Shown in pieces: positions 1 to 9,514 of a stretch of 32,799 bases of DNA. The DNA is from an uncultured Caulobacter sp. GTDB taxonomy: Bacteria > Pseudomonadota > Alphaproteobacteria > Caulobacterales > Caulobacteraceae. The stretch covers positions 1 through 32,799 of the forward strand of contig CAKZJK010000098.1 in NCBI GenBank assembly GCA_936942565.1, given 5' to 3'. Within the stretch, counting starts at the first letter, position 1, and each line of letters opens with the position of its first letter. The notes below the pieces were generated by a model. It made no database searches, was not told the DNA's origin, and saw only the letters and a program-made list of their open reading frames with translations. A program made the position numbers and the translations under genes.

Positions 1-1
1 G

Positions 2-2206
2 TTCCGGTTCGAGGTCCTGCCCGCCGATGTGGTCGATCAGATCGAGGTCGCCAAGACGACGACCGCCGACATGGACGAAGGCGCCTTGGGGGGCAATATC
101 GACGTGCGGACCTTCAAGCCGTTGGACCGCGGTCGTCGGACGGTGGTCTCGGCGCGCGCCTCGGAGGGCCAAGCCGGCAAGACCGATCCATCCCTGTCCG
201 GCGTGTGGAGCTGGGTGGACGACAGCGGGCGTCTAGGCGTTCTGGCGGGCGGAGTCGTCGAGCGCCGGAGAATCCGCAACGACCGCCTCTACCAGACCGG
301 CTGGAACCTGAACCGCTTCGCCGCCGTGCTGGGCCCTGGCCTCTACACGCCGACCCGCACGCGACCGACGATCGAACTCGAGGATCGGCGCATGGCGTCG
401 GCCGACTTCACCCTGCAGTGGCGGCCGTCTCCCCACTGGCGGCTAGATGTCGACCTTCTGGCCACGCGGCTGGACGCCCACTACCAGGAGTATGGGCTGG
501 ACATCCACACGGACGACACCTCGATCTCGAACCCGCGCTTCGTGGCCGGCAGCCAGGCGATCAAGGGCGATACCGCGCAGGCCGGAGTCATCGAGGACGC
601 CCGCTGGATGGCCTCGCGGGAAACCAGCCTGAACCGGCATGACCTGCTGGCTCTGGGCGCGCACGAGCAATGGACAGGCGACGCCTGGACGATCGACGCC
701 GACTACGCCTTTTCGCGCGCCCGCAGCTATCACCCGGACGGACATGGCACGATCCGCGCCCGCGTCGCCTTCTACGCGCCGCTGGAATACGACTTTCGAA
801 ACGGACTGAGCGGCGGTCCGACGCTGCGCACCACGCGCGACTACGCCGATCCGGCCAGCTTCGTCGGCCAGACGTTCGACTACACCTGGAAGGATTCTCG
901 CGACACCGATCAGCTTTATCGGCTCGACGCGCGGCGAGAGCTGGGCGCCGGCGGGATTTCGTTCGGAGCCGAGGCGCATATCCGCAAGCGCGACTACCGC
1001 CGACGCGACTGGAACCTGGACACCTTGGTCGGCGTCCCGCTGACGAGCCTGGGCGGTAGGGCCTACGGCCTGACGCCCTTCGACGATTTCCTGAGCGGAA
1101 CTCCCGCGGACCTGCCGCGCCGATGGGTGGCTCCGGACACCCGGTTCTTTTACGACCTGCTCTACACGCCGGCGATCGCGGACCAACCGCCGTCGCTCGC
1201 GGATCGACGCAATTCCTTCGTGGTGCGCGAAGCGATCCGTTCGGCCTACGCGCGCTATGAATTCGCCACCGCCGTATCGGACAGGCCGATCAGCGGAGAC
1301 ATTGGCGTTCGCTACGCGCGCACCCGCCAGACCTCGGTCGGCGTGATCGCGAGCGGCGACCATCCCCTGCCCGCCCAATGGCGCAAGGACTATGGAAACT
1401 GGCTGCCGAGCGCGAACCTGAGGATCGACCTTGGCGCCAACCTCCTGCTGCGCTTGGCGGCCTCGCGCGTGATCAGCCGGCCCAACGTCATCGACAGCGC
1501 GCCCCGCATCACCCTGGCGCGCGACACGCCGACCGCCAGTGGCGGCAACCCCGAGCTGGCGCCGTTCCTGGCCACCCAGGCGGACCTCTCGCTGGAATGG
1601 TACTTCCCTGGCGGCGGCGCGGTCAGCCTGGCCGCGTTCGACCGGAAGCTGGATAACTACATCACCGCCAAGAACACCTTCATCGAGGCGCCAGGGCGCG
1701 GTCAAATCCTGCTCTCGACCAACGTGAATGGCGGAGACGCTCGCCTGCAAGGCCTGGAAGCGACCTTCAGCCGTGTCTTCCGCGCGCTGCCGGCGCCGTT
1801 CGATGGCCTGGGCGTTCAGGGCGCGGCCACGCTGGTGCGGAGCCGCGCCAACTACTTCGCCGGCGACCGCGTGATCCGCAACGCCCTGCTCGGTCTCTCG
1901 CGCTCCAGCTGGAGCGCCGTCATCTTCTACGAGAAGGGGCGCGGCTCGGCGCGGCTCGGCTACAACTGGCGGGGCGCGTACCTGACGTCGATCGGAAGCT
2001 CGATCACGGCGCCATCGACCACGGCGGCGTTCGGCTCTCTGGACGGCGCGGCCTCCTGGCGGTTGAGCCGAACCGCCACCCTTTCCCTGGAGGGCGTCAA
2101 CCTGGCCGACGCCCGCCGCTACGTTTACGGCGAGAGCCGGGACCAGCCGATGGAAATCCACCATTGGGGCCGGTACCTGTCCGCGAGGATGAGATGGGCG
2201 TTCTGA
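2..2206 (+). CDS. TonB-dependent receptor, 5'-truncated by the window edge
   Basis: Frame is open from base 2 (FRFEVLPADVVDQIEVAKTTTADMDEGALGGNIDVRTFKP = plug-domain end) to TGA at 2204-2206; ends in a barrel-like ...YLSARMRWAF. Closely resembles the complete TBDR at 3869-6511. Confidence 0.93.
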   Translation, partial: FRFEVLPADVVDQIEVAKTTTADMDEGALGGNIDVRTFKPLDRGRRTVVSARASEGQAGKTDPSLSGVWSWVDDSGRLGVLAGGVVERRRIRNDRLYQTGWNLNRFAAVLGPGLYTPTRTRPTIELEDRRMASADFTLQWRPSPHWRLDVDLLATRLDAHYQEYGLDIHTDDTSISNPRFVAGSQAIKGDTAQAGVIEDARWMASRETSLNRHDLLALGAHEQWTGDAWTIDADYAFSRARSYHPDGHGTIRARVAFYAPLEYDFRNGLSGGPTLRTTRDYADPASFVGQTFDYTWKDSRDTDQLYRLDARRELGAGGISFGAEAHIRKRDYRRRDWNLDTLVGVPLTSLGGRAYGLTPFDDFLSGTPADLPRRWVAPDTRFFYDLLYTPAIADQPPSLADRRNSFVVREAIRSAYARYEFATAVSDRPISGDIGVRYARTRQTSVGVIASGDHPLPAQWRKDYGNWLPSANLRIDLGANLLLRLAASRVISRPNVIDSAPRITLARDTPTASGGNPELAPFLATQADLSLEWYFPGGGAVSLAAFDRKLDNYITAKNTFIEAPGRGQILLSTNVNGGDARLQGLEATFSRVFRALPAPFDGLGVQGAATLVRSRANYFAGDRVIRNALLGLSRSSWSAVIFYEKGRGSARLGYNWRGAYLTSIGSSITAPSTTAAFGSLDGAASWRLSRTATLSLEGVNLADARRYVYGESRDQPMEIHHWGRYLSARMRWAF

Positions 2207-2784
2207 CCTTCCCCGGCGCGAGCGCCAGCGTCGATCCGCCCGATGGACCTAGCGAATCCGCCCCGGCCAATCCGCCCCTGGAGGCCCCGCGGTTCGAGGC
2301 GCTGGTGTCGCGTTATCGTCGCCCGCTGCAGCGCTTCTTCCAGCGCCGGTCCGTCGGGGTCGAGGACGCCGAGGATCTGACTCAGGAGGTCTTCATGCGG
2401 CTGTCGCAGCGGTTCTCGCGTCTGCACTGGGGTAATCCGGACGGGCTGGTGTTCACGGTCGCCGCCAACACCCTGGTCGATCACGAGCGCCATCAGCGTT
2501 CCCGTCGGCGCGATCGCCATGTCGAGGTCGACCCAGGCCTGCCCGCGGATGAACCGACCGCCGAGGCCGCCCTGGCGGGCCGCCAGCGGCTGGCCAAGCT
2601 GGTCGCGGCCCTGGACCAACTGCATCCCAACGCGCGCGCCGTCTTCGTGCTGTGCCGTTTCGAAAACCTGACCCAAGCCGAGGCGGCGGCGCGCCTGAAC
2701 CTGTCGCTGAGCGCCGTCGAGAAGCACATGATGAACGCCCTGGCGCGCCTGCGCGACGCCATCGAGACCGCGCATGACGCCTGA
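2194..2784 (+). CDS. ECF sigma factor, FecI-like
   Basis: Contains YRRPLQRFFQRRSVGVEDAEDLTQEVFMRL (region 2) and LTQAEAAARLNLSLSAVEKHMMNALARLRD (region 4). The ORF track starts at 2164; ATG 2194 is more likely. Overlaps the end of the upstream TBDR. Confidence 0.9.
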   Translation: MGVLTFPGASASVDPPDGPSESAPANPPLEAPRFEALVSRYRRPLQRFFQRRSVGVEDAEDLTQEVFMRLSQRFSRLHWGNPDGLVFTVAANTLVDHERHQRSRRRDRHVEVDPGLPADEPTAEAALAGRQRLAKLVAALDQLHPNARAVFVLCRFENLTQAEAAARLNLSLSAVEKHMMNALARLRDAIETAHDA

Positions 2785-3742
2785 GCATTCCGAAGCCCGC
2801 CGCCTGATGGCCGCCAGCCTGACCCGCCCCCTGACCGTCGCGGAACGGGCCGCGCTGGACGCTTGGTCGGCCTCGTCCGCCGAGGCGCGCGAGGAGATCG
2901 CCCGCACCCGGGAGGTTTGGCTCTCCATGGCGCTCGCGGCCGACGCGCCCCCGGTGCGCGCCATGCGCCAGGAGGCGCGCCGCCAAGCGCGTCTGGACCG
3001 ATCCGCCCGGCCAGGCCGGCGCGCGGTGGTGGCGGGCCTAGGCCTGTTGGCCGCCGGCCTCGTCGTGGGCGTGGCGATCAATGTTGGACCACGCGTTCAG
3101 AGCTACGACGCGCCGCCACACGCCTCGGCCCGTCTGACGCTCGCCGACGGCAGCCTCGTGGTGCTCAGCCCCGGCGGCCGTCTGACCACCCGCTTCCGGT
3201 CCCATGCCCGGGACGTATCGCTGGAGGCCGGCGACGCGTTCTTCGAGGTGGCTCACGACAAGTCTCGTCCCTTCGCGGTCGCGGCCGCGGGGCGGACCCT
3301 GGTGGTGCTCGGCACGCGCTTCAACGTGGCCGGCGGGGGGCGGTTAACGGTTTCCCTGGTCGAGGGTTCGCTGCGCGTCAGCCAGCCGGGAGCGGCCAGC
3401 GTGCTGCTTCTTCCCGGCCAGCGCTATGTCGGGGCGGCCGGGGTCGGCGGCGATGTCGGGCCCGGTGACGTGAAAGGCGACGCGGCATGGACCGATGGCC
3501 GGGTGGTGCTCGCCGACGCCAACCTTGGTCAGGCGGCCGAGCGATTGTCGCGGGCCTCGGGTCGGCAGGTCCGGCTGACGGATCCTGCGCTGGCGCGTCT
3601 ACGGCTGTCGGGCTCGCTGGATGTCCGCCGGATGGATGACGTCGGCGCGGCGCTGGAGGCCCTGCTGCCGGTGCGGACGTTGGTCACGCGGGAAGGAGGC
3701 CTCGTCGTCTCGCCGATTTCGCGATCCTCCCGGCACGGATAA
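2774..3742 (+). CDS. FecR-family anti-sigma / sigma regulator
   Basis: Overlaps the sigma gene stop; N-terminal DUF4880-like segment, single TM segment (AVVAGLGLLAAGLVVGVAINV), FecR core (LADGSLVVLSPGGRLTTRF...GDAFFEVAHDKSRPFAVAAAGRTLVVLGTRFNV). Confidence 0.9.
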   Translation: MTPEHSEARRLMAASLTRPLTVAERAALDAWSASSAEAREEIARTREVWLSMALAADAPPVRAMRQEARRQARLDRSARPGRRAVVAGLGLLAAGLVVGVAINVGPRVQSYDAPPHASARLTLADGSLVVLSPGGRLTTRFRSHARDVSLEAGDAFFEVAHDKSRPFAVAAAGRTLVVLGTRFNVAGGGRLTVSLVEGSLRVSQPGAASVLLLPGQRYVGAAGVGGDVGPGDVKGDAAWTDGRVVLADANLGQAAERLSRASGRQVRLTDPALARLRLSGSLDVRRMDDVGAALEALLPVRTLVTREGGLVVSPISRSSRHG

Positions 3743-3868
3743 AATCCCGAGTTTTCAACAGGATCGTCGCAAATATTTCACCGATCTCGGACTGAGGGCC
3801 AGGGCGATCGCCTTCGTTCTTCCGTGCTGACCCGCCTCCCTGCGGGCCAACCAGAGATCGGGGGATAC

Positions 3869-6511
3869 ATGTCCAGCTCGAAGTTCCCGTCCGCGCGTTG
3901 CGCGGGCGCCGTCGCCATCCTCGCCTTCGCCGCGCTGGCCGGGAGCCAAGCGCAGGCCGCCGACGCGGCCGCCGCGCCGGCCGCCGAACCGGCGGACGCC
4001 GTGGATGCGATCGTCATCACCTCGTACGGTCGGAGCCTGCAGGCCGCCGCCGCGCTGAAGCGCTCGGCCGACTACGGATTGGACGCCATCAACGCCGAGG
4101 ACATCGGCAAGTTTCCAACCCGCAACGCCGCCGAGGCGCTGCAGCTGGTCACCGGCGTGACCATCGATCGCCAGCGCGGCTCTGGCCTCTATGTGAGCGT
4201 GCGGGGTCTGGGCCCGCAGTTCCAGTACACCGAGCTGAACGGCCGCTCGATCGCCGTGAACGATCTGATCGAGAACGGCGGCGCCCGCGGACGTCAGTTC
4301 CGTTTCGAGGTGCTGCCCGCCGAGCTGATCTCGCAGATCGAGGTCGTGAAGACCCCGACCGCGGACATGGACGAAGGCGCCCTGGGCGGCAACATCAACA
4401 TCAAGACCTTCAAACCGTTCGACCTGGGCAAGAAGGCCGCCTTCTCGGTGCGCGAGACCTACAATGACGTGCGCGAGAAGGCCGACCCGTCGGCCTCGGG
4501 CCTGGTCAGCTGGACCAATCCGGACAAGACGTTGGGCGTACTGGCCTCGGGCCTCTACGACGAGCGCCACGTGCGCAACGACCGCCTCTACATGGTCGGC
4601 TGGAACCTCGATAAGTTCAAATCGGTGCTGGGCTCGGGCCTCTACACGCCCACCCGCACCCGTCCGACGGTCGAGACCGAGCACCGCAAGCTCTATTCGG
4701 GCGCCGTCTCGGGCCAGTGGAAGCCCAACGGCGACTTCCAGACCGACGTCGATGTCATGGTGACGCGCCTGGACGTCGACTACGACGAGTTCGGCCTCGA
4801 CATCTATCCGGACGACACGACCTTCGCCGTCCCGACCTTCGTGGCCGGCTCGCAAAAGGTGGTCGGCGACACCGTCGTCGGCGGCACGATCAACAACGTG
4901 CGCTGGATGGCCTCGCGCGAGACCAGCCTGAACCGCCACGACCTCGCGATCTTCGGGATCAAGCAAGCCTGGACGCCCGGCGCCTGGACGTTCAACGCCG
5001 AGTACGGCTATTCGCGCGCCCGCAGCTATCACCCCGACGGCAAGGCCACGACGCGCGACCGCATCGCCTTCTTCGCCCCGCTGACCTACGACTTCTCGCG
5101 TGGGTACAAGGCCATCCCGCAGCTGACCACCACGGTCGACTACACCAACCCGGCGAACTATGTCGGCCAGGCTTTCGACTACACTTGGAAGGACTCGCGC
5201 GACACCGACGAGACCTTCCGCCTGGACGGCGCGCGGGTGTTCTCGGGCTGGCTCACCAAGCTCGCGTTCGGCGTCGAGCAGCACAACCTGAACCGCACCT
5301 ACCTGCGCCGCGACTGGGTGCTGAACGACATCCTGAACGTGCCGCTGACCACGCTCGGTTCGAGCTTCTATCAGACCATGCCCTACTCGGGCTTCCTGTC
5401 GGATCTGTCGGGTAACTCGCCGCGCGCCTGGGTCTCTCCGACCAGCGACGCCTACTACAACAAGATGTTCACGCCGGCCGTCGCCGCCCAGCCGTGGTCG
5501 AACGCGGACCTGCGCAACACCTTCATCGTCGATCAGAAGATCCACAGCGCCTACGCGCGCGGCGACTTCAAGTTCGACCTGGGCGGCGTGCCGGTCAGCG
5601 GCAACGCGGGCGTCCGCTACGCCGAGACCAAGCAACTGGCCAGCGGCACGCTGATCAGCGGCTCGACGCCGGTGCCGGTCGCCTATCTGAAGGAATACAA
5701 GAACTGGCTGCCCAGCCTGAATATCAAGGCCGAGCTGCGTGAGGACCTGATCGCCCGTTTCGCGGCCTCGCGCGTCGTCAACCGCCCGAACGTCACCGAC
5801 AGCGCCCCGCGGATCACCGTCTCGCGCGACTCGCCGACGGCCTCGGGCGGCAACCCGGATCTGGATCCGTTCCTGGCCGACCAGTACGACGCGTCGCTGG
5901 AGTGGTACCCGGCCCCGACGACGGCCGTGACCGGCGCGGTCTTCGTCAAGACGATGGACAACTACATCACCGCCCAGAACACCACGATCCAGGTGCCGGG
6001 CCGCGGCGATGTGCTGCTGTCCAGCAACGTCAATGGCGGCGACGCCAAGGTGACGGGCTTCGAAGCGGCCTACAACCAGTCGCTGAACTTCCTGCCGGCG
6101 CCGTTCGACGGCTTCGGCGTGCAGGCGTCGGTGACGCTGGTCGACAGCAAGGCGAACTACTTCGCCGGCAACCGTCAGATCAAGGACGACCTCGTGGGCC
6201 TGTCCAAGCGCTCCTACAACCTGGTCGGCTACTATGAGAAGGGCCCGATCAGCGCCCGTCTCGGCTGGTTCTGGCGCTCGCGCTACCTGTCGTCGATCGG
6301 CAGCACCACCCAGGCCCAGTCCTACATCGACGCCTACGGCTCGCTGGACGGGTCGCTCTCGTACCAGATCACCCCGCAATACGCGGTGACCCTGGAGGGT
6401 TCGAACCTGACCGACGAGATCCGCTACGTGTACGGCAAGTCCAAGGACCAGCCGATGGAGATCTATCACTGGGGCCGCACGGTCTCGCTGACGCTCCGCG
6501 GCAAGTTCTAA
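3869..6511 (+). CDS. TonB-dependent receptor
   Basis: From ATG 3869: signal peptide MSSSKFPSARCAGAVAILAFAALAGSQAQA, plug domain (IGKFPTRNAAEALQLVTGVTIDRQRGSGLYVSVRGLG), C-terminal ...GRTVSLTLRGKF. No STN domain seen. ORF track starts at 3824. Confidence 0.94.
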   Translation: MSSSKFPSARCAGAVAILAFAALAGSQAQAADAAAAPAAEPADAVDAIVITSYGRSLQAAAALKRSADYGLDAINAEDIGKFPTRNAAEALQLVTGVTIDRQRGSGLYVSVRGLGPQFQYTELNGRSIAVNDLIENGGARGRQFRFEVLPAELISQIEVVKTPTADMDEGALGGNINIKTFKPFDLGKKAAFSVRETYNDVREKADPSASGLVSWTNPDKTLGVLASGLYDERHVRNDRLYMVGWNLDKFKSVLGSGLYTPTRTRPTVETEHRKLYSGAVSGQWKPNGDFQTDVDVMVTRLDVDYDEFGLDIYPDDTTFAVPTFVAGSQKVVGDTVVGGTINNVRWMASRETSLNRHDLAIFGIKQAWTPGAWTFNAEYGYSRARSYHPDGKATTRDRIAFFAPLTYDFSRGYKAIPQLTTTVDYTNPANYVGQAFDYTWKDSRDTDETFRLDGARVFSGWLTKLAFGVEQHNLNRTYLRRDWVLNDILNVPLTTLGSSFYQTMPYSGFLSDLSGNSPRAWVSPTSDAYYNKMFTPAVAAQPWSNADLRNTFIVDQKIHSAYARGDFKFDLGGVPVSGNAGVRYAETKQLASGTLISGSTPVPVAYLKEYKNWLPSLNIKAELREDLIARFAASRVVNRPNVTDSAPRITVSRDSPTASGGNPDLDPFLADQYDASLEWYPAPTTAVTGAVFVKTMDNYITAQNTTIQVPGRGDVLLSSNVNGGDAKVTGFEAAYNQSLNFLPAPFDGFGVQASVTLVDSKANYFAGNRQIKDDLVGLSKRSYNLVGYYEKGPISARLGWFWRSRYLSSIGSTTQAQSYIDAYGSLDGSLSYQITPQYAVTLEGSNLTDEIRYVYGKSKDQPMEIYHWGRTVSLTLRGKF

Positions 6512-6523
6512 CCCTCTCCCCTA

Positions 6524-6588
6524 ACGCCCTCGATAAGCGAGGGCGTCGCCTCGCGCGGACCGACCTCGAGTTGGTCCGCGCTTCTTTT
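6524..6588 (+). terminator. Tandem hairpins after the TBDR; the second is a rho-independent terminator candidate
   Basis: ACGCCCTCG-ataag-CGAGGGCGT (6524-6546, perfect 9-bp stem), then GCGCGGACC-N11-GGTCCGCGC (6553-6581) followed by TTCTTTT. Confidence 0.75.
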
Positions 6589-6715
6589 CGCCGATCTGAC
6601 CACCCGATCCGCGAGAAGCCACGCCCGATGCGCCGCTCTATAAATCGACGGCCGCTCGAAAGCTGGACAGTACAAGTCGGCCGATGCGACCGACGAGCGC
6701 GGTGCGCCCCAGGCC

Positions 6716-6739
6716 TTACCGTCCTTTACGCCACTTTAC
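6716..6739 (+). promoter_or_regulatory. Three 10-bp-phased TTAC repeats (site A) upstream of OsmC-like gene
   Basis: TTACCGTCCT|TTACGCCACT|TTAC; TAGGCT (6763-6768) starts after 23 nt; start codon at 6832. Confidence 0.7.
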
Positions 6740-6831
6740 GCCAAAGACCGTGACGCGCGGCCTAGGCTGCCGAGGAGGCGCCGTGTCGGCGAGAAGCCGT
6801 TGGAGCGCCTCCCCACGAAGCGGGACGCCCC

Positions 6832-7362
6832 ATGCCAGAAGCCTCAACGACGAACGACCCTGACCTGGACGCCATCCTGGTGCGCGAGACCGGCGCGGGT
6901 CTCTTTCAGGTCGATATCCAGGCCGGCGGCGCGCATTTCATCGCCGACGAGCCAGTCGCGTTCGGAGGCATGGGGTCGGGCCCCGATCCTTACGATCTCC
7001 TGGCCGCCGCCCTGGGGGCCTGCACCACCATGACCCTGCGGCTCTACGCGCGTCGGAAGGCCTGGCCGCTTGAGACGGTTTCTGTGCGCGTGTCCCATGC
7101 CCGCGGAAACCTCGAGGCTCGTGACACCTTCACCCGCGAGGTCACCGTCACGGGCGCGTTGGACGAAGCTCAGCGCTCGAGGCTGGCCGAGATCGCGGAC
7201 CGCTGCCCGGTCCATCAGACGCTCGACCGCGGCGCGGACGTCGTCACCCGCTTCGTTACCCCCGCGGCGCCCGCTGGAGAGGCGGCGACGGGCCTTCACG
7301 CGCGCCACATGACCGAGGCGTGCGGTCCCGAAGCACGAGCCAGACAACACACCGCGTCCTAG
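6832..7362 (+). CDS. OsmC family protein
   Basis: GSGPDPYDLLAAALGACTTMTLRLYARRKAWPLE and ADRCPVHQTLDRGADVVTRF, both characteristic OsmC-like cysteine contexts. Confidence 0.88.
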   Translation: MPEASTTNDPDLDAILVRETGAGLFQVDIQAGGAHFIADEPVAFGGMGSGPDPYDLLAAALGACTTMTLRLYARRKAWPLETVSVRVSHARGNLEARDTFTREVTVTGALDEAQRSRLAEIADRCPVHQTLDRGADVVTRFVTPAAPAGEAATGLHARHMTEACGPEARARQHTAS

Positions 7363-7458
7363 ACTCGCGACCCCGCCGGCAATTCCCTAACTTTCACTGG
7401 AGCCAGCGCGCGTCGATCATGCGACCGTCGGCCTGGCCCGGACGCCAAGGAGACCACC

Positions 7459-7881
7459 ATGAAGATCACCAGGACCGGATCGGCCGCCTGGAGCGGCGGC
7501 ATCAAGGATGGCAAGGGCTCGATCTCGACGGAGAGCGGGGCCTTGCAGGCCTATCCGTACGGTTTCTCCAGCCGCTTCGAGGGCCAGCCGGGCTCAAATC
7601 CCGAGGAGCTGGTCGACGCGGCCTGCTTCACCATGGCGCTCTCCCTGGCGCTTGGCGAAGCAGGTCTGCGCGCGGACCAGATGGACACCTCCGCCAAGGT
7701 CACGCTCGAGCAGGTCGATGGCGGCTACGCGATCACCGCGTCGCACCTGACTCTGAGGGCGAGAATTCCCGGCGCCGACCAGGCGACGTTCGAGAAGGTG
7801 GCCGCCGGCGCCAAGGCGGGCTGCCCGGTCTCCAAGCTTCTCAACGCCGAGATCACCCTGGACGCGGCGCTGGTCGAATAA
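7459..7881 (+). CDS. OsmC family (peroxiredoxin-like) protein
   Basis: SSRFEGQPGSNPEELVDAACFTMALSLALGEAG and AKAGCPVSKLLNAEITLDAALVE match the OsmC two-cysteine architecture. Confidence 0.9.
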   Translation: MKITRTGSAAWSGGIKDGKGSISTESGALQAYPYGFSSRFEGQPGSNPEELVDAACFTMALSLALGEAGLRADQMDTSAKVTLEQVDGGYAITASHLTLRARIPGADQATFEKVAAGAKAGCPVSKLLNAEITLDAALVE

Positions 7882-7918
7882 AGCCCGCCACGCGCGGTAA
7901 GGCGATGAAGGACTTCTC

Positions 7919-8542
7919 GTGAGCCGATACAGCTTCCTCGACCTCGCCAGTTCGCCGAGCGTCAAAGCGGCCCAGGCCGAGATGGGCGTCGACCATCTGT
8001 GGGCGCCTGGACAGGTCGATCGCCCGATGGAGGCGTTCACCGCCCACGAAGGGGCCTTCATCGCCGAACGCGACAGCTTCTACATGGCCAGCGTCTCGGA
8101 GACGGGTTGGCCCTACGTCCAGTACCGAGGCGGGCCGCCCGGTTTCCTGAAGGTCATCGACGAGACCACGCTGGCGTTCGCCGACTTCCGGGGCAATCGC
8201 CAGTACATCAGCGTCGGCAATCTGGACGCCAATGACCGCGTGGCCCTGATCCTGGTCGACTACCCTCGGCGCGCCCGACTCAAGATCCTGGCCCACGCCG
8301 AACGTCTCCCGCTCGACGCCGACCCAGCTCTGATGGCGCGCGTGTCCGACCCCGGATATCGCGCCAAGCCCGAACGCATCTTCCGCCTGAAACTGGCCGC
8401 GTTCGACTGGAACTGCCCCCAACACATCGTGCCGCGCTTCACGGAGGCTGAGATCGCCAGCGCGGTCCAGCCGCTACGCGATCGGCTGGCGGCGTTAGAG
8501 GCGGAGAACAGCGCCCTGCGCGAGCGGCTCGCGGAGCGCTAG
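7919..8542 (+). CDS. Pyridoxamine 5'-phosphate oxidase-family flavin-binding protein
   Basis: GTG start; FIAERDSFYMASVSETGWPYVQYRGGPPGFLKVIDETTLAFADFRGNRQYISVGNLDANDRVALILVDYPRRARLKI is a PNPOx-like split barrel. Confidence 0.85.
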   Translation: MSRYSFLDLASSPSVKAAQAEMGVDHLWAPGQVDRPMEAFTAHEGAFIAERDSFYMASVSETGWPYVQYRGGPPGFLKVIDETTLAFADFRGNRQYISVGNLDANDRVALILVDYPRRARLKILAHAERLPLDADPALMARVSDPGYRAKPERIFRLKLAAFDWNCPQHIVPRFTEAEIASAVQPLRDRLAALEAENSALRERLAER

Positions 8543-9411
8543 GACAGGCGCCGATCCAGGAAATCGAGCATGTGGTCGGCGATCTCGCGCGCGTGGGTCT
8601 CCAGCGCGAAGTGTCCAGTGTCCAGGAAACACACTTCCGCTCCAGGCAGATCGCGACGGAAGGCCTCGGCGCCGGCCGGCAGGAAGAAGGGGTCCTTATC
8701 CCCCCAGACGGCCAGGAGCGGCGGCTGGCGCTCGCGAAAGTACTGGTGGATGCGAGGATAGAGCGCGACATTGCTGGCGTAGTCGGCGATCAGGCGAAGC
8801 TGGATTTCCGCGACGCCCGGCCGCGACATCAGGGCGTAGTCGAGCCAATAGCCCTCGGGTTCGACCTGTGTCTCGTCGGGCGCGCCGTGGGTGTACTGCC
8901 AGCGCGTGGTTTCCAGGGTGAACATGGTCCGCATCGCCTCGCGATTGGCCGGCGAGGGATCGGCCCAATAGGCTCTGGTCGGCGCCCAGCCATCGCTGAG
9001 CCCCTCCTCGTAGGCGTTGCCGTTCTGCGAGATGATCGCCGTGATCGCTCCGGGCCGAGCCATCGCCAGCCGCAGCCCCACGGGGGCGCCGTAGTCGAAG
9101 ACGTAGATGGCGTAGCGGGCCAGTCCGATGACATCGGTGAAGGCCTCGATCGTCGTGGCCAGGCTCGCGAAGCCGTAGTCGAACCCGGCCGGCGCGGTCG
9201 TGAAGCCAAAGCCCGGGAGATCGGGCGCGACCACGTGATAGCGATCCGCGAGGCGCGGGATCAGGTGGCGGAATTGATGGGACGACGTCGGAAAGCCGTG
9301 CAGCAGGAGGATCGTCGGATGTTCTCGACGGCCGGCCTCGCGATAGAAGATCGAGACGTCGCCGACTTCCGCGCGCCTCAGGACGATCTCGGTCTCGACG
9401 GACTTGGGCAT
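8539..9411 (-). CDS. Alpha/beta hydrolase, epoxide hydrolase/dehalogenase-like (cytoplasmic)
   Basis: HGFP oxyanion motif, VFDYGAPVG elbow (Asp), late Asp in WGDKDPFF, His in DTGHFALE. Start refined to the MPKSVETE methionine (9411); the ORF track extends to 9603. Confidence 0.9.
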   Translation of the reverse strand: MPKSVETEIVLRRAEVGDVSIFYREAGRREHPTILLLHGFPTSSHQFRHLIPRLADRYHVVAPDLPGFGFTTAPAGFDYGFASLATTIEAFTDVIGLARYAIYVFDYGAPVGLRLAMARPGAITAIISQNGNAYEEGLSDGWAPTRAYWADPSPANREAMRTMFTLETTRWQYTHGAPDETQVEPEGYWLDYALMSRPGVAEIQLRLIADYASNVALYPRIHQYFRERQPPLLAVWGDKDPFFLPAGAEAFRRDLPGAEVCFLDTGHFALETHAREIADHMLDFLDRRLS

Positions 9412-9467
9412 CGGCGGTCCTTTCCCGTGGCGCGCGTGACGATGGCCCGACGAGGCGATGACCGACA

Positions 9468-9491
9468 GTAAAGCGCGGTAAGGCGTGGTGA
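9468..9491 (-). promoter_or_regulatory. Three 10-bp-phased repeats (site B) upstream of the minus-strand hydrolase
   Basis: Minus strand: TCACCACGCC|TTACCGCGCT|TTAC; 57 nt from the start codon at 9411. Confidence 0.72.
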
Positions 9492-9514
9492 AGCGGTCGG
9501 ACGGAGCCGTCCGC

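Noticed and set aside
3755-6469. 904-aa antisense ORF opposite the TBDR
   Set aside because: Typical high-GC shadow ORF; no recognisable domain, and the sense strand encodes a clear TBDR. The same applies to 443-2164 (-), 9893-11758 (+), 22232-24820 (+), 16659-18503 (-), 27458-29071 (-) and similar.
7381-7400. CCCTAACTTTCACTGG upstream of the second OsmC gene, considered as a repeat site
   Set aside because: TAAC and TCAC are 6 bp apart rather than 10; does not fit the pattern.
7891-7910. GCGCGGTAAGGCGATGAAG before the PNPOx gene, considered as a sixth phased site
   Set aside because: Only one GTAA, wrong orientation relative to the gene, no second half-site at 10 bp.
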